This document shows, one piece after another, positions 52,588 through 63,159 of a DNA stretch of 64,000 bases. The notes beneath the pieces were generated by a model. The model saw only the letters and a list, made by a program, of their open reading frames with translations. It did not search any database and was not told the DNA's origin. Origin of the DNA: Axinella damicornis (Eukaryota; Porifera; Demospongiae; Axinellida; Axinellidae); assembly GCA_963931865.1 (NCBI GenBank), contig OZ007509.1, positions 12,118,671 through 12,182,670 of the forward strand. The letters are read 5' to 3'. Both the position numbers and the translations under genes were made by a program. The first letter of the stretch is position 1, and the number at the start of each line of letters is the position of its first letter.

Positions 52588-55500
52588 GTACATGTATATA
52601 TATGTGAATGTACATTGTACACTGTGTGTGTCTGTAATACTCCTTGGGCCTGATTACTACACTGTATATAGCATCCTCACTGCGCTTGGAATGCCACAGC
52701 CTAGGAACCTCAATTGGTCTTCTGAAATGGGATACGCCCATATTAAACTAGCCTGTATGTATTTAGTCACGGTTGAGGTTGTATCATTATTGTATGTGAT
52801 ACCACTGACATTGATGAGCTGGGAAATACACACTTCTCTTTGCACTCGGGATGGAGTTACGTGTAGCCTCACACACACACACAGTGCAACCTGAGCACTC
52901 TACAGCAGAGTGCTGCAGCTGTCAGATGTTACTTATCAATGCAGTCCAATTAGTGTGTTAACGAAAGGGGAAACACAGTACATGTACATGTGGGGTTATA
53001 AATGTAGTTTCCTGTACAGGACCTCTGAGTATAGTCAGAGGAGGTTGGACACGGTCATGTGAGTGACCTACGTGCGTAGGCGAATTGATATGGAGGTTTA
53101 CTATACCGAATTGTGTTCTCGGTAGTCTTTACGAGTATCTCAACAAACTTTCCAGTAGAGTAGATTCCAAATATGCCGTCAACCCCTGGGTCACTTAGGC
53201 TGTACAGCCTCTTGAAGGATCGGCCACGCGGGATGGCGAAGAAGCTACACTCCCAGTACCCTAACCGGAAGCCTTCCCAACCTGAAGTGTCTTCAACATA
53301 CTCCTACCTTTCAAACTCCCCACTGTAGCTTCACTTCTCGTTGGCAATTTTCGATTTCCCTCTGTCCCAGCTAGGCCATGTTGACTTGGGAACGAGGCTG
53401 GCGTAGTGTAGTTAGGAACGTAAAACACGCAATTATTCCCATTCAAGCACAGCGCATAGTCACGTGTGCAGAAAATGTATCCAACCTCCTCTGGAGTATA
53501 GTGATGGCATCTACACGTAGTGGTAGAGCACTCCTCTACAGCATACATGTAGTAACAGAACAAAAATGGCCGTCAGAGTTGTTTTTCAATAGTGAAATAG
53601 TTCATTGGTTGCCGTCAGCATAAGACTATGGCTAGAGCTGCCCTTTGGGTGTGTAGGGCTGTGCCGGATACATGTACATGTAGAGCCATGCATGGCCACT
53701 GCTGCATGTTTGATCTTGCCATTTGAACACGTCATCACAGGTTCCTCACTGTGCATTGTTTGAACATGTCATCACAGGGTCCTCGCTCCATTCTAACCCA
53801 TACATTGTTTGAACATGTCATCACAGGGTCCTCGCTCCATTCTAACCCGTACATTGTTTGAACATGTCATCACAGGGTCCTCGCTCCATTCTAACCCGTA
53901 CATTGTTTGAACATGTCATCACAGGGTCCTCGCTCCATTCTAACCCGTACATTGTTTGAACATGTCATCACAGGGTCCTCGCTCCATTCTAACCCGTACA
54001 TTGTTTGAACATGTCATCACAGGGTCCTCGCTCCATTCTAACCCGTACATTGTTTGAACATGTCATCACAGGGTCCTCGCTCCATTCTAACCCGTACATT
54101 GTTTGAACATGTCATCACAGGGTCCTCGCTCCATTCTAACCCGTACATTGTTTGAACATGTCATCACAGGGTCCTCGCTCCATTCTAACCCATACATTGT
54201 TTGAACATGTCATCACAGGGTCCTCGCTCCATTCTAACCCGTACATTGTTTGTGTGTACATGCATGTACAACTGAAATGCCCTGGGCCAGGAAAGCTGTG
54301 AATAGCCTACAGGTGTATTATAGTGTCCACGGTTGGTGGATGCTAGAACCCACACTCTGACCAACTGGATTACAGCATTTAATGAAGCTGCACTAATATT
54401 GAATGTTTACTACTTGTCCAGCACTACTGACCCCCATCCATGCTGCCTAATCGGAACCTGCCCAGGCCCCTGACGCAATAATTCCAGTGTTTATAACAAG
54501 TCTCCCTGCCTGGCCAGTCCTCAAGCAGACCAACAAAGTTACCCTTCACCAATAATCCAGATGGTTAATGTATATATACGTCTTTGGTGAAACTGTTACA
54601 TGTATTTGAAATGTTTGGAGGGCACGCTGACTCTCTTCAGCAGGCAGTCAGTTGTTTAGAGCTTCCTCAAATTTTTGAGAAAAAAAGTTTTGCAATATTC
54701 CATGTTGCTAATGAATATCTGTGATTGTGAATCACATTTCCTGGCCTGAGTGTGCACAGTGTAGCAATTAACATTCCTCTGTAACTAGGAAGGTTTGCTT
54801 GATGTGGAGTATAAGCAATACACTGCAGCCTAGAGCAACATCAGTGGCAGAGGCATTAATGCTGCCATATTTGGATATCAGCAAGCATGAGTAATGCCTG
54901 GTTGTTGCAGTCCTCTACCAACCAATGATGGCATTTGCCATCATGGTCCCCCATGTTGGGAGTTAGTCTTCATACCGGGTCCTGTGTTTATATGCTTCAT
55001 TAGGCAGTATTTTATGGTGGGTAAGGAGATCACCATTTTGGGGGGTGTACTAGTACTTATGAATGTGTGCGTGTGACATGACAATATCATACCCTCATCG
55101 CAATGCGTGTATTTTGTTAGATATCATCATTGGCATTCTCCACCTCACAGATGAAGGCTGGTGCTATCAATGAGATATATATCGCCACCATCTTGAGGGA
55201 GATCCTCAAAGGTCTTGACTACCTCCACTCCGAGGGAAAACTGCACAGAGACATCAAAGGTATCTGCCACCTCCTAACAGGGTTTCGACAAGCTGTTACC
55301 AACAAGTGAATTGAGGGTGTGGGGGTTCAGGTACTTTGTAAGGTAGCTTAATTACAGCTATTTGGTTATCAGGTTTCAACTAGTCTCCCCTCCCTCTTTC
55401 CCTTCCCTCCCCCCTCCTTCCCCTTCCCTCTGTCCCTCTTCCCCTTCCCTGTTCCCTTTCCCTCTCCTGTCCTTCCTCTTCCCCCTCTTCCCCTTCCCTC

Positions 55501-58500
55501 TCCCCTCCCTCTTCCCCTCCCTCTTCCCCTTCCCTCCCCATCCTTCCCCTTCCCTCCTCCCATTCCCTCTCCTGTCTGTATTTCTCATCCCTGTTCCCCT
55601 TCCCTCCCCCTCTCTCTTCCCCTTCCCTGTTCCCCTTCCCTCTCCACCTTCCCTCCCTCTTCCCCTTCCCTCTACCATCCTTCATCCCCTTCCTCTTCCC
55701 CTACCCTCCCCTCTCCCTCTCACTCCACTCCCCTTGATTATCTCAGCTGCAAACGTGCTCCTGTCAGAGAGAGGGAGCGTGAAGCTGGCGGACTTTGGGG
55801 TTGCCGGCCAGCTGACAGAGTCGATGAACAAGCGGAAGACCTTTGTGGGCACCCCCTTCTGGATGGCACCAGAGGTTATCACACAGACGGCGTATGACAC
55901 CAAGGTAGGCTGGGACCATGCTGAATGGAACTTAGGAGTGCACAGATTATGCCATTCTTCCTCTGGGACAGGATCGTATGGTAGCAACATGCAGGGTAGG
56001 AGGGATAGAAACAGTCAGACTGTAGTAAAGATACCCATGCATGCACCCACCTCCTCCCCCAGGCGGACATCTGGTCTCTGGGGATCACAGCAATTGAGTT
56101 GGCCCATGGAGAGCCCCCACACGCAGACCTCCATCCCATGAGGGTGCTCTTCCTGATCCCCAAGAGCAATCCTCCAGAGTTGCAGGGAAACTACACCAAG
56201 ATCTTCAAGGAGTTTGTTGTCCTCTGTTTAAACAAAGACCCCAAGAATGTGAGCACGGTTGTGTACATGTATTGACACCCACAGCTTGTACTGATGTTCC
56301 ATGTCCATCTACTGTCATTTCCAGTTCTTTTTCCCTGCATCATCTGTGCATCAATTGATTTAGATGTGCACCATACGTACTTCCACATCCACTCCATTAA
56401 TGTTCTCCTCCTCTCATCCATCCTCTCCTCCCTCCCTCTCCTCCCTCCCTTCCCTCTTCTCCTCCCCTCTTCTCCTTCCCTCCCCTCCTCTCCTCCCCTC
56501 CCCCTCTCCTCCTCTCCCCCCCTCTCCTCCCCTTCCCTCCCTCCCCCCTCCCCTCCCTCCTCTCCTTCCCTTCTTCCCTTTCCTCTCTACTCTCCGCAGC
56601 GTCCAAGTGCAAAAGAACTTCTGAAGCACCGGTTCATCAAAAACGCTAAGAAGAACGCATGTCTGGTGGACCTGATCGACCGATTTCGGAGATGGAAGGC
56701 AGATGGAGGGGATAGCGGGGATAGTGGGGATGACGAAAATGAAGGGTATGTTTGTGTAATGATGAGGAGCCGGGGTCTGCGTTTCCAGCATGATTAGAAT
56801 CTGTGGATCCCTCGAGTTCTAAACAAGGAGGAATAGATACATGTATGACTAGTCCATAGCTCCCTTTGTTGTTTCCCTAAATCTTGTAAAAATTAATAGA
56901 GTCCAAACAAGAAAAGGATATCGTTTCGTAGTTATGTAATATAGTGTGTATCACAAGGGCTATAATAACACTGATGGCAGGAAAGACCTGTAGCCCCCCC
57001 CCCCCCCCCCCCCATACACACACACACACACCTTTTATCCTATATTATCGCATGTAATATACCTATTTTGTACCTGGCCACGCACGGAAGGGCTATCTAC
57101 AGGTATGTGTAGTTCAGTGAGGAGAGATTTGTTGCTGTTGCCCTGTTCAGGACTAATCCCGATGAGGATGAAGATGAAACAGAGTGGAACTTCCAGGACA
57201 CGGTGAGGGCACCGAAGGAGGTGAACAGAAGAAATCTTTTGCCGGGTTCAAACCAGCAGGATCATGTACCAAAGCAGAACCACACACCAGAGGAGCCAGC
57301 AAGAAATATGGAGGTGGTGGAGAGAAGAGAAACAGAATCAGAGAAAGGGCAAGAGGAGAACAATAGACTTTCTAACGGTGTCGGTGTCGAGAATTTGGAC
57401 CAGGAGTCTCACTTATTACCTCAGAGTTCAGCAGTGCACAACTCGCATCCAGATTCCCAGCAGCAGCAGCAGCCCAATGGACTGATCCCCAACTCCTTTA
57501 CAGACTCACAGACAGCTACCACAATGGAAGTAGATAAAATGGAGGATGAGGAAGATGACAGTATGGATTTAGAATCGTTTCCGACAAAGGATTTGGATGA
57601 TGCATTGGCACGGAGTTCGGTAGTCAGTGTGGGGAGTGCTGGGAGCAGGGAGAGTGGGGGGAGCGACGGGAGTGGAGGAAGCGGGGGGAGCGGAGAGTCA
57701 CCATCAAATCCAATCGCTGAGTTTGACAGTAATAAGGAAGGAATGGTTGTGGAGAGAGAATTGGAGGAAGACGAGGAGGAGGTCAAAGGGAAGCATCCAA
57801 GATACTCAGATCCAGAGGTACTTGTAGGGCCACTTTACGTTGAATGTGTGCATTTTAGTGCAGATGCTTCATACACAGCTGCTGCTTTCAATACCTCTAA
57901 TGACCAACCCCTATCCCTACCCATCACACCTCACCACACACCTCTACCCACATCCATCACACATACCTCTACCCCCACCCATCGCACACATCATACATTT
58001 GTACATCTCGACTCCCACCCATTCACACACCACATACAACACACCTCTACCTCCACCCATCACACACACCACACACCTCGACCCTCACCCATCGCACACA
58101 CCACACACCTCGACCCCCACCCATTGCACACACCTCGACCCTCACCCGCACACCTCGACCCTCACCCGCACACCTCGACCCCCACCCATCGCACACACCA
58201 CACACCTCGACCCCCACCCATTGCACACACCACACACCTCGACCCCCTCCCATCGCACACACCACACACCTCGACCCTCACCCACACACCTTAACCCTTA
58301 CCCATCGCACACACCACACACCTCGACCCCCACCCATTGCACACACCACACACCTCGACCTCCATCCATCACACACACCACACCTCTATCTATCACACCT
58401 CTACCCCCACCTATTGACATACTTCTACATCGCACACGTCATACACATCACACACACCCACACACACACACAGTATCGGGACAGACCCTCTGCACCAAAG

Positions 58501-59592
58501 TCGGCTAATGTACATACAGTAATTCACCCTATCTTGGACCGAGTAAGTATGACCCACTAACTCTGCTGCGACATTGTAGTCCCTGGTGTACATAACATAA
58601 TACCATAATCGCTTGTTATTAGGCGCATGTGCCTATATCTCCACAGAACGGCTATAAAAGCTATAATTTGAAATGAAGCTCACTTCCTATTCCAGGAATG
58701 CCATTCTAAATTAAGTGCATCTCACTTATAGCCACTCTGTAGGATCGTAAATGGCAGAGTTTCTTGAAGAAGACTTCAGCACTTAATAATGAGTAGCTGA
58801 GATGAGAGCCGAACCTGCACCTAACAGTGAATAATTAAGTGAGCCGCGCCTAGTAATGAGCGACTACGGTACTGTGCACTTGAAGAGCATCAAGGCCATA
58901 GAAATTGTGCGTGAATTGTACTTTAGAATATTGATCTTTGTGCCTGGTAGCATCCTGCACGTTCAATTGGAGCAGTTGATTACAACCAAGAAAAATGAAC
59001 CCTTGCCCTCTCTTAATCCTTGCTGCCTCCTGTCACCCCCCTCTCCTCCCTCCTTTTATACCCCCTCTCATCTCTCCCGTCCCCTCTCTCCTTACTCCTG
59101 TCACGCACACCCTCTCTCCTCCTCCTGCCGCTGCTCTCTCTCTCCTCCCCCAGCTCAAGAACGCAGAGTCAGTCCTTGCAGCACAGGCTGCAGCAGCTGA
59201 GGGGACCTCCACACAGTTGGACACAAGTGCCATTGAGGAGCTAAAGAGAGCATTTGAGCTAGTGGAGGTGTCCAGCCCTGGTATCAGTGACCAACTTCTC
59301 AGTCGCATCTTCACACACTTACAACATAGGTTAGAGCTCCTTCCCCTCACCTTCCCCCTCTCCCTCCTTCCCCTCGCTCCCGTCTCCTCTCCCTCCACCC
59401 CCTCACTTCCTCCTCCCTCTCCCTCCTTCCCCCTCACTTCCTCCCCCTCTCCCTCCATCTCCCTCACTTCCTCCTCCCTCCTTCCCCCTCACTTTGCACC
59501 CTCTCTCCCCACTTCCCCTTCCTGGCTTCCCACCATAATTACCCATCTCTTCCTCCTCCCCCAGTGCATCAACTACACTGTCACACAACTGA
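41270..59592 (+). CDS. Germinal-centre kinase III (STK24/25/26-like), 12 exons
   Basis: GCK-III Ste20 kinases bind MO25 and CCM3 and act in STRIPAK, Golgi and polarity signalling. Exons: 41270-41281, 47649-47737, 51353-51503, 52421-52477, 55151-55259, 55747-55904, 56063-56248, 56600-56745, 57151-57817, 58474-58542, 59154-59329, 59565-59592. All joins are GT-AG and in phase, giving 615 residues. Visible motifs: glycine loop GKGSFGEV (24-31), catalytic VAMK Lys46, HRD (135-137), DFG (155-157), activation loop KTFVGTPFW with Thr171/175, APE (180-182). An acidic tail carries the WNF motif (315-317), matching the WxF MO25-binding motif of the family, and the C-terminus has the helical dimerisation region (AIEELKRAF...SPGISDQLL). 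Human relatives are about 415-445 residues; the excess comes from the 667-bp ninth exon, which is Ser/Gly/Glu-rich. The first exon (MAMP) is inferred from a phase-0 donor after ATGGCCATGCCA; without it the start would be the ATG at 47661. Which of the three vertebrate paralogues it equals cannot be said. Confidence 0.93.
41614..41649 (+). repeat. Poly-G tract, 36 bases
   Basis: An uninterrupted G run inside the first kinase intron. Confidence 0.95.
41650..45590. other. Kinase intron 1; repeats, no nested gene supported
   Basis: TAGCC-family termini occur at 42182, 43715, 45013 and 45107-45156 (a 50-bp hairpin copy). Frames such as 44157-44489 (minus) and 44648-44893 (plus) have no domain support. 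Confidence 0.45.
45591..45699. mobile_element. MITE with TAGTCTCGTTCCCAGACC ends
   Basis: It starts TAGTCTCGTTCCCAGACC and ends GGTCTGGGACCGAGACTA, with inner ATCGCTTT/AAAGCGAT also inverted. GTTACAACC and GTTACAATC lie on the two sides. It is a sister family of the TAGCC elements; partial members are near 19185, 22005 and 35952. Confidence 0.7.
46425..47002. mobile_element. Helitron-like non-autonomous element, copy 2
   Basis: It starts TACCCCGTGCGCATGCGCAG, then TTGGTTTGTCCGTCAGTC. It ends CGGGGTATGTGCTCTCATGA, then GCACCTCTAG. The hairpin GTGCTC-TCAT-GAGCAC sits 4 bases before CTAG. It has the same borders as 28331-28962 but a different interior. Confidence 0.5.
47960..48425. repeat. 15-bp minisatellite, ~28 units, in kinase intron 2
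   Basis: The unit is CCTCCTCAGGACGTA with A/G variation at two positions. Its length is a multiple of three, so three frames stay open on the plus strand (VPPQD, LLRTY, SSGRT repeats). They lie in an intron and lack flanking splice sites in frame, so they are probably not coding. Confidence 0.9.
48991..49366. mobile_element. 376-bp hAT-type MITE
   Basis: The ends TACTGATGCACCGATAATCG and TATCGGTGCGTCACTA are inverted with few mismatches. AAGATAAC is duplicated exactly at 48983-48990 and 49367-49374. The interior is rich in ATCGGTTATCGG-type palindromic words. Confidence 0.8.
49375..50600. other. Kinase intron 2; no nested gene seen
   Basis: Short unsupported frames only. Confidence 0.4.
50601..51125. 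mobile_element. TIR element carrying an orphan exon, in kinase intron 2
   Basis: The left end CTACCGTAGATTGGCCGTAA, then TTAATTTTCG, and right end CGCGAAAAATTAATAGGCCA, then AGCTTATTTTACG, are imperfect inverted repeats. It contains the frame at 50734-50890. Confidence 0.5.
50734..50890 (+). pseudogene. Orphan first exon of a transposon-type protein
   Basis: The ATG opens [20 protein letters not shown] and runs to FRG|GTAAGT, a clean donor. N-termini of the form MxxLLxxLKPxDGLPDP are, as I recall, common in DNA-transposon proteins of marine invertebrates. No following exon is present before the element ends or before kinase exon 3. Confidence 0.4.
51885..51992. repeat. 27-bp tandem repeat, four units
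   Basis: The unit is CTGAACTCATCCTTACTCAA followed by GAGGTCT, nearly exact. It is in kinase intron 3. Confidence 0.9.
52488..52585 (+). repeat. (GT)n microsatellite directly after a kinase donor
   Basis: It begins about 10 bases after the donor of exon 52421-52477 and runs about 95 bases with GTGCAT interruptions. The GT/CA frames seen there are artefacts. Confidence 0.95.
53036..53493. mobile_element. MITE with CAGAGGAGG ends and exact 9-bp duplication
   Basis: It starts CAGAGGAGGTTGGACACGGT and ends ATCCAACCTCCTCTG. GAGTATAGT is duplicated exactly at 53027-53035 and 53494-53502. The interior is shared with 35928-36283. It is in a kinase intron. Confidence 0.85.
53725..54255. repeat. 49-bp satellite, ~10 units, in a kinase intron
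   Basis: The unit is TTTGAACATGTCATCACAGG, then GTCCTCGCTCCATTCTAACC, then CGTACATTG. Nearly all units are identical, so homogenisation is recent. The first unit is diverged. Confidence 0.95.
54256..55150. other. Kinase intron; nothing further seen
   Basis: Ordinary intron sequence before the exon at 55151. Confidence 0.4.
55379..55740 (+). repeat. Long pyrimidine (CCCTTCC-type) tract ending at a kinase acceptor
   Basis: About 360 bases of almost pure C/T (CTTCCCCTTCCCTC units) lead to TTATCTCAG|CTGCAAAC. Similar tracts precede several other exons of this gene. The 259-codon frame through it is the tract translated and then running into the true exon. Confidence 0.9.
56405..56599 (+). repeat. 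Pyrimidine tract at the next kinase acceptor
   Basis: About 190 bases of CTCCTCCCCTCC-type sequence end in CTCTCCGCAG immediately before the exon at 56600. Confidence 0.9.
56750..57150. other. Kinase intron with poly-C
   Basis: A run of about 20 C lies at 56995-57013, followed by a short (CA)n. Confidence 0.7.
57900..58473 (+). repeat. CA/CACCTCGACCC minisatellite filling a kinase intron
   Basis: Degenerate units of CACACACCTCGACCCCCACC, then CATCGCACACAC, fill most of the intron and end at (CA)nCAG|TATCGG. The long His/Thr/Pro-rich frame that continues the previous exon is intron read-through; the donor at 57818 (CCAGAG|GTACTT) and acceptor at 58474 restore the frame. Confidence 0.85.
59016..59150 (+). 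repeat. Pyrimidine tract before kinase exon 11
   Basis: CTCTCCTCC-type sequence leads to TCCTCCCCCAG|CTCAAG. Another tract of about 225 bases (59337-59563) fills the last intron. Confidence 0.9.
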
Positions 59593-59681
59593 CAAGCTCC
59601 TGTCCTGCAACCCTAGACTCAAGGTTTACAGCACTTGCACATCTGTGTCTTGTTTTACTACAGATATTAAACTTAGAGCAA

Positions 59682-59687
59682 AATAAA
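59682..59687 (+). terminator. Likely polyadenylation signal of the kinase gene
   Basis: AATAAA about 90 bases after the inferred stop at 59590-59592, in the sequence GCAAAATAAATCTG. Confidence 0.5.
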
Positions 59688-59699
59688 TCTGAGATATTA

Positions 59700-60560
59700 T
59701 CGCTATCAATGTACCAGAAAATAGCTACATGTACATCTCTAGTGAATATACGACTGTGGTTATGGAGTTAATGTGTATATGGCATGATTTTATGGACAGT
59801 GCTGTTATTTTTGTTGTTGCCATGTCAATGTATACAATGTCTAGTTGGACATCAAACAATTTGTCAGCTAATCATAGAATAAGTAATAGAGTACTCACAA
59901 TCTTACTAGCTACAGATGAGTGCATGTAGTCTGCTAAACAGTCATTAGACTGAACATGCACCACGTCACAACTGCTGCCATGATGGTATATAGCATTATA
60001 GTACTCTCGTCCAATTAACCACAACCCAAGATCCGGAGGAGAGGAGGGATTGAGGGAAGAGGAGGGACGGAGCAAGGGAAGAATTTGAGTTGTGGTTTTG
60101 CACATGCAGTACACTAAATCAATCCACCTATAATTATTATTATTACTGCATGTGTGGATGCGTGTGTAGTGGATCTCGAGGTCAATGGAAGTCATTACTT
60201 GACAATTAGCCATGAGTAGTCAAACAATTTCTGAGCATTAATTTTTCTCAAGTGATTAGCATTGCCAATTAATGGAAAACCCTATACAGATTGCATGTGC
60301 CAAGAGCTTATAGATCAAGCTGGAATTAACCCATGCAGATCATGCTAATTGTGGCTTACTACATTGTAGTTCGTTTAGCTATATCCACAATCATGCAGAC
60401 AAACAGCAAGAACACGACAGTACAGCTACAATTTTATTGACAAATCTATATCACAGGCATAAATTTCCAGAAACCCCAACTGTGTAACTTGGATCGAGTG
60501 GAAAGTGTTATATCTTACTGTAGCAATGGACCTAGGCCTTCATACTTGATATACACAATC
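59700..60560. other. No gene seen
   Basis: 3' flank of the kinase gene. The short frames are unsupported. Confidence 0.4.
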
Positions 60561-60566
60561 ACGAGG

Positions 60567-61815
60567 GTTGAAACCTTTTCCCATTCCAGACAGTGTCACG
60601 CATAAGTGGCTGTTGACCACCTGGACAAGCATTCATTTTGTTCGCATTGCGGGCATCGTCGGCAAAAGCAGTGTGACAACTGCTCTGGTCAAATACCCAA
60701 AACAGTCAGTAACCCTGGTACTTCAGGTACTTGGATTCGGCAATCTCTACGGCAGACTGCATTTGTTTCATGAATTTGTCTCCTGTCCAATATCCCTCCC
60801 TGGACTCGCCATACTCTAGGAGTTGGCGTGCTCCCATTCGAATGTCAGGATTGGTCTAGCTCCTTTGCTGCCTGGTACTCTTCCTCTGTGAGTTGTAGAA
60901 AGCCATCCTTCTCTGTGATAAAGTCAGACACCATAATACCAGACCCACGACTCTTTGGTCTGATAAGTTGGCTCTCCGATGTCCCCCACTGTAGATATTC
61001 ATTCATCGTCGTTGGCATTAAAATTAATGTTGAATCATCGTGAATAATTATTGGCAGGGAAAGAACTCTTCGCTTCTTCATGAGGAATCCACCCGCTACC
61101 AGCTGATGCAGAAATTTCATTCAGTGTTCCACAATGACCTCTCATTCATGGCATCTATGTAGACACTAGACACCCTTCTTCTTATCTAACACTTCAAACC
61201 CAAGCTCATGAAGCCATTTCTGTCAATCCTGTCTCAATGCCAATATGTCCAGGCTTCAGTATACTGCTGGGAAGGAGTTGCTCATTCACGATTCACCCAA
61301 CGGCAAAAGCTGATTGATGTCATGTTTGGCTTTCCCTTCTCACGACAGCATTTTTTCGGACGAAGTCACATGCTGTCTCACAGAGCTCCTCATCTTGCCA
61401 AAGCACTCCTTGCCTCTGATAATGGCCTTGCTCGCCGTCTGGGAAGCTACCTGCATTGTCACAGAAAGTTTTTCTCTATTCACGTATACAGTGCGCTCAT
61501 TCTTGCCTATCAACTGCCCAATCGACTCTGCAGCATCAGTTTTCTTTACGCCATATACACTGGTAAGTAGACGGTGAAGAGTGAATGACAGAGACATCAA
61601 ATCATCCCTTGGAAGAACACTCACCCACTCCTCAATGTGCTGTTCAGTTAGAGCTTTCAGCATCCAGGGACTCGTTGGCAGGATCATCTGACTCGGAGGT
61701 GTCAGTAAGATCCGCTGAGGTGAGAGATCGAGTTGGTTCATTTCCAGGGGAGCTCTCGTCCAGTCTTGCTATTTTAGCCTTAGCAGCTTGTAGTGGCAGC
61801 TCAGTGACTTTCTAA
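60567..61815 (-). pseudogene. Decayed DDE-superfamily transposase
   Basis: Read on the minus strand in order: an acidic leader (LTSADLTDTSESDDPANESL); LTEQHIEEWVSVLPRDDLMS with IGQLIGKNERTV; LLPSSILKPG; LGFEVLDKKKGV; SLPIIIHDDSTL; LIRPKSRGSGIMVSDFITEK; LLEYGESREGYWTGDKFM; then DARNANKMNACPGGQQPLM with RDTVWNGKRF. The order and motifs match DDE-type transposase genes that I recall from fungi, sponges and cnidarians. The blocks lie in different frames with stops between them (for example after NERTV and before DQSS), so the copy is dead. Element ends were not found. Confidence 0.65.
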
Positions 61816-61819
61816 TAAT

Positions 61820-62200
61820 TATGGCAAAACAGCAGTAGAAACTCCAAACCTCACTTTCGTGGATGTGCAGAAAACTACACGTGTAAACCTGCAATCTGAT
61901 TGGCCAGTCCCTAGCAACGTACCAGTATCACTTGATTCTAGTAGATTTCGGCACGCTGAACACATTTTTCGATGGTTGTCAAGGTAAATTTTCAACAGTT
62001 TCCGACTTATGAGCAAATGACCACAAAATTATTGTTATGCCTGGGTGCAACCGTACTGCTTACACTCGAGCCAATAGCTCCTTAACCACACCTATTTCTG
62101 CTTGGAGGGAGGAAAACAGTTTACGAAAGTCCAAATCCTGGGCCTCTCTAGCTGGTTCTGTTCCTTCGTCATGTTTCACTGTTATTCAATGCAGCTGCAG
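61820..62200. other. No gene seen
   Basis: A 68-codon plus frame at 62037 has no features I can use. Confidence 0.35.
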
Positions 62201-62204
62201 AGTG

Positions 62205-62430
62205 GAAGGGAAGAGGGGATGGAGTAACCAGGGGAAGGAGTAAAGAGGGAAGGAGTAATGAGGAGAAGGGGATTAATCAGGGGGAGAGGGAGGGAGTAAT
62301 GAGGGCCCATGGAGGAAAGTAATGAGCACGCATACGGAGAGAGGGAGTAATCAGGGGAAGAGGGAGGAGTAATGAGGGCCCAGGAAAGTAATGACGTGCA
62401 TGCAGGAGGGGAGGGAGTAATCAGGGGTAG
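62205..62430 (+). repeat. Purine-rich GGGAGTAATCAGGGG repeat
   Basis: Degenerate units of GGAGGGAGTAATCAGGGGAA run here and resume at 62865-63010 (GAGGGAGTAATG, AATGAGGGGAGGAGGAAG). The intervening 430 bp looks like an insertion into one array. Confidence 0.75.
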
Positions 62431-62882
62431 AAATGCACCACCACTTTCGATATTATGCATTCTTCATTAACGCCCGCCGAGTTCGACAGATCGATATCTC
62501 AGAAGCTGTGGAGTCTTACAACTTCCACCTCGGTATAAAGTCAATTCACTATATTATGATGTATTTCCTGCAAAGCCTGCACTCACATACATTACCATCC
62601 CTCTTCCCCTCACTACTCTTCCCTCAGTATGAATGGTTCACACTTTCGTGCATGCAAGTACGCAAGCCCTCACTAACCCGGAAGTCATCTGCCTTTTGGC
62701 AAATGCGCAGCAATATTATATCTCACGGCAGACATCACGATACACCAAAGTGAGCAGAGTCGATCCATAAAGGACGTGACGTTTGGAGTATAATTACGTC
62801 CCCATCTGTAGTATTCCAGTGGAGTTACTATAGAACTCAGTTTTTGCGTAATGATTTTAAGTTGCCTGAGGAGGGAGTAATG

Positions 62883-62933
62883 TAGCCTCATTCCCATGCT
62901 CTCTCTCCAAGAGAGAGCCTGGGAATGAGGCTA
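62883..62933. mobile_element. 51-bp MITE, TAGCC superfamily
   Basis: TAGCCTCATTCCCATGCTCT is paired with AGAGCCTGGGAATGAGGCTA. GGAGTAATG and GGAATAATG flank it, a 9-bp duplication with one mismatch, inside the purine repeat. Confidence 0.75.
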
Positions 62934-63159
62934 GGAATAATGAGGGGAGGAGGAAGTAATTGAAGGGAAGTGGCATGGTGTAGTATGTGGGGAGGAGGGA
63001 AGTGGGGTAGTGTAATGTGTGCACGGGACTCGGGAGCTATATCAGGACCATTCCCAAGTTATAAATGGAATTCCCAAGCAACCTGGCTTGTAGACAACAT
63101 GAAGACAGGCGTTTTGAAACGATCAAGAGAAGCCGTTGAATCACAGAATAAGACCTCTG

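Noticed and set aside
55362..56141. 259-codon frame with a Pro/Ser/Leu-rich start
   Set aside because: The pyrimidine tract translated and running into the true exon at 55747.
57203..58294. 363-codon frame continuing kinase exon 9 into a His/Thr/Pro-rich tail
   Set aside because: The donor at 57818 and acceptor at 58474 restore the kinase frame; the tail is the CA minisatellite of the intron.
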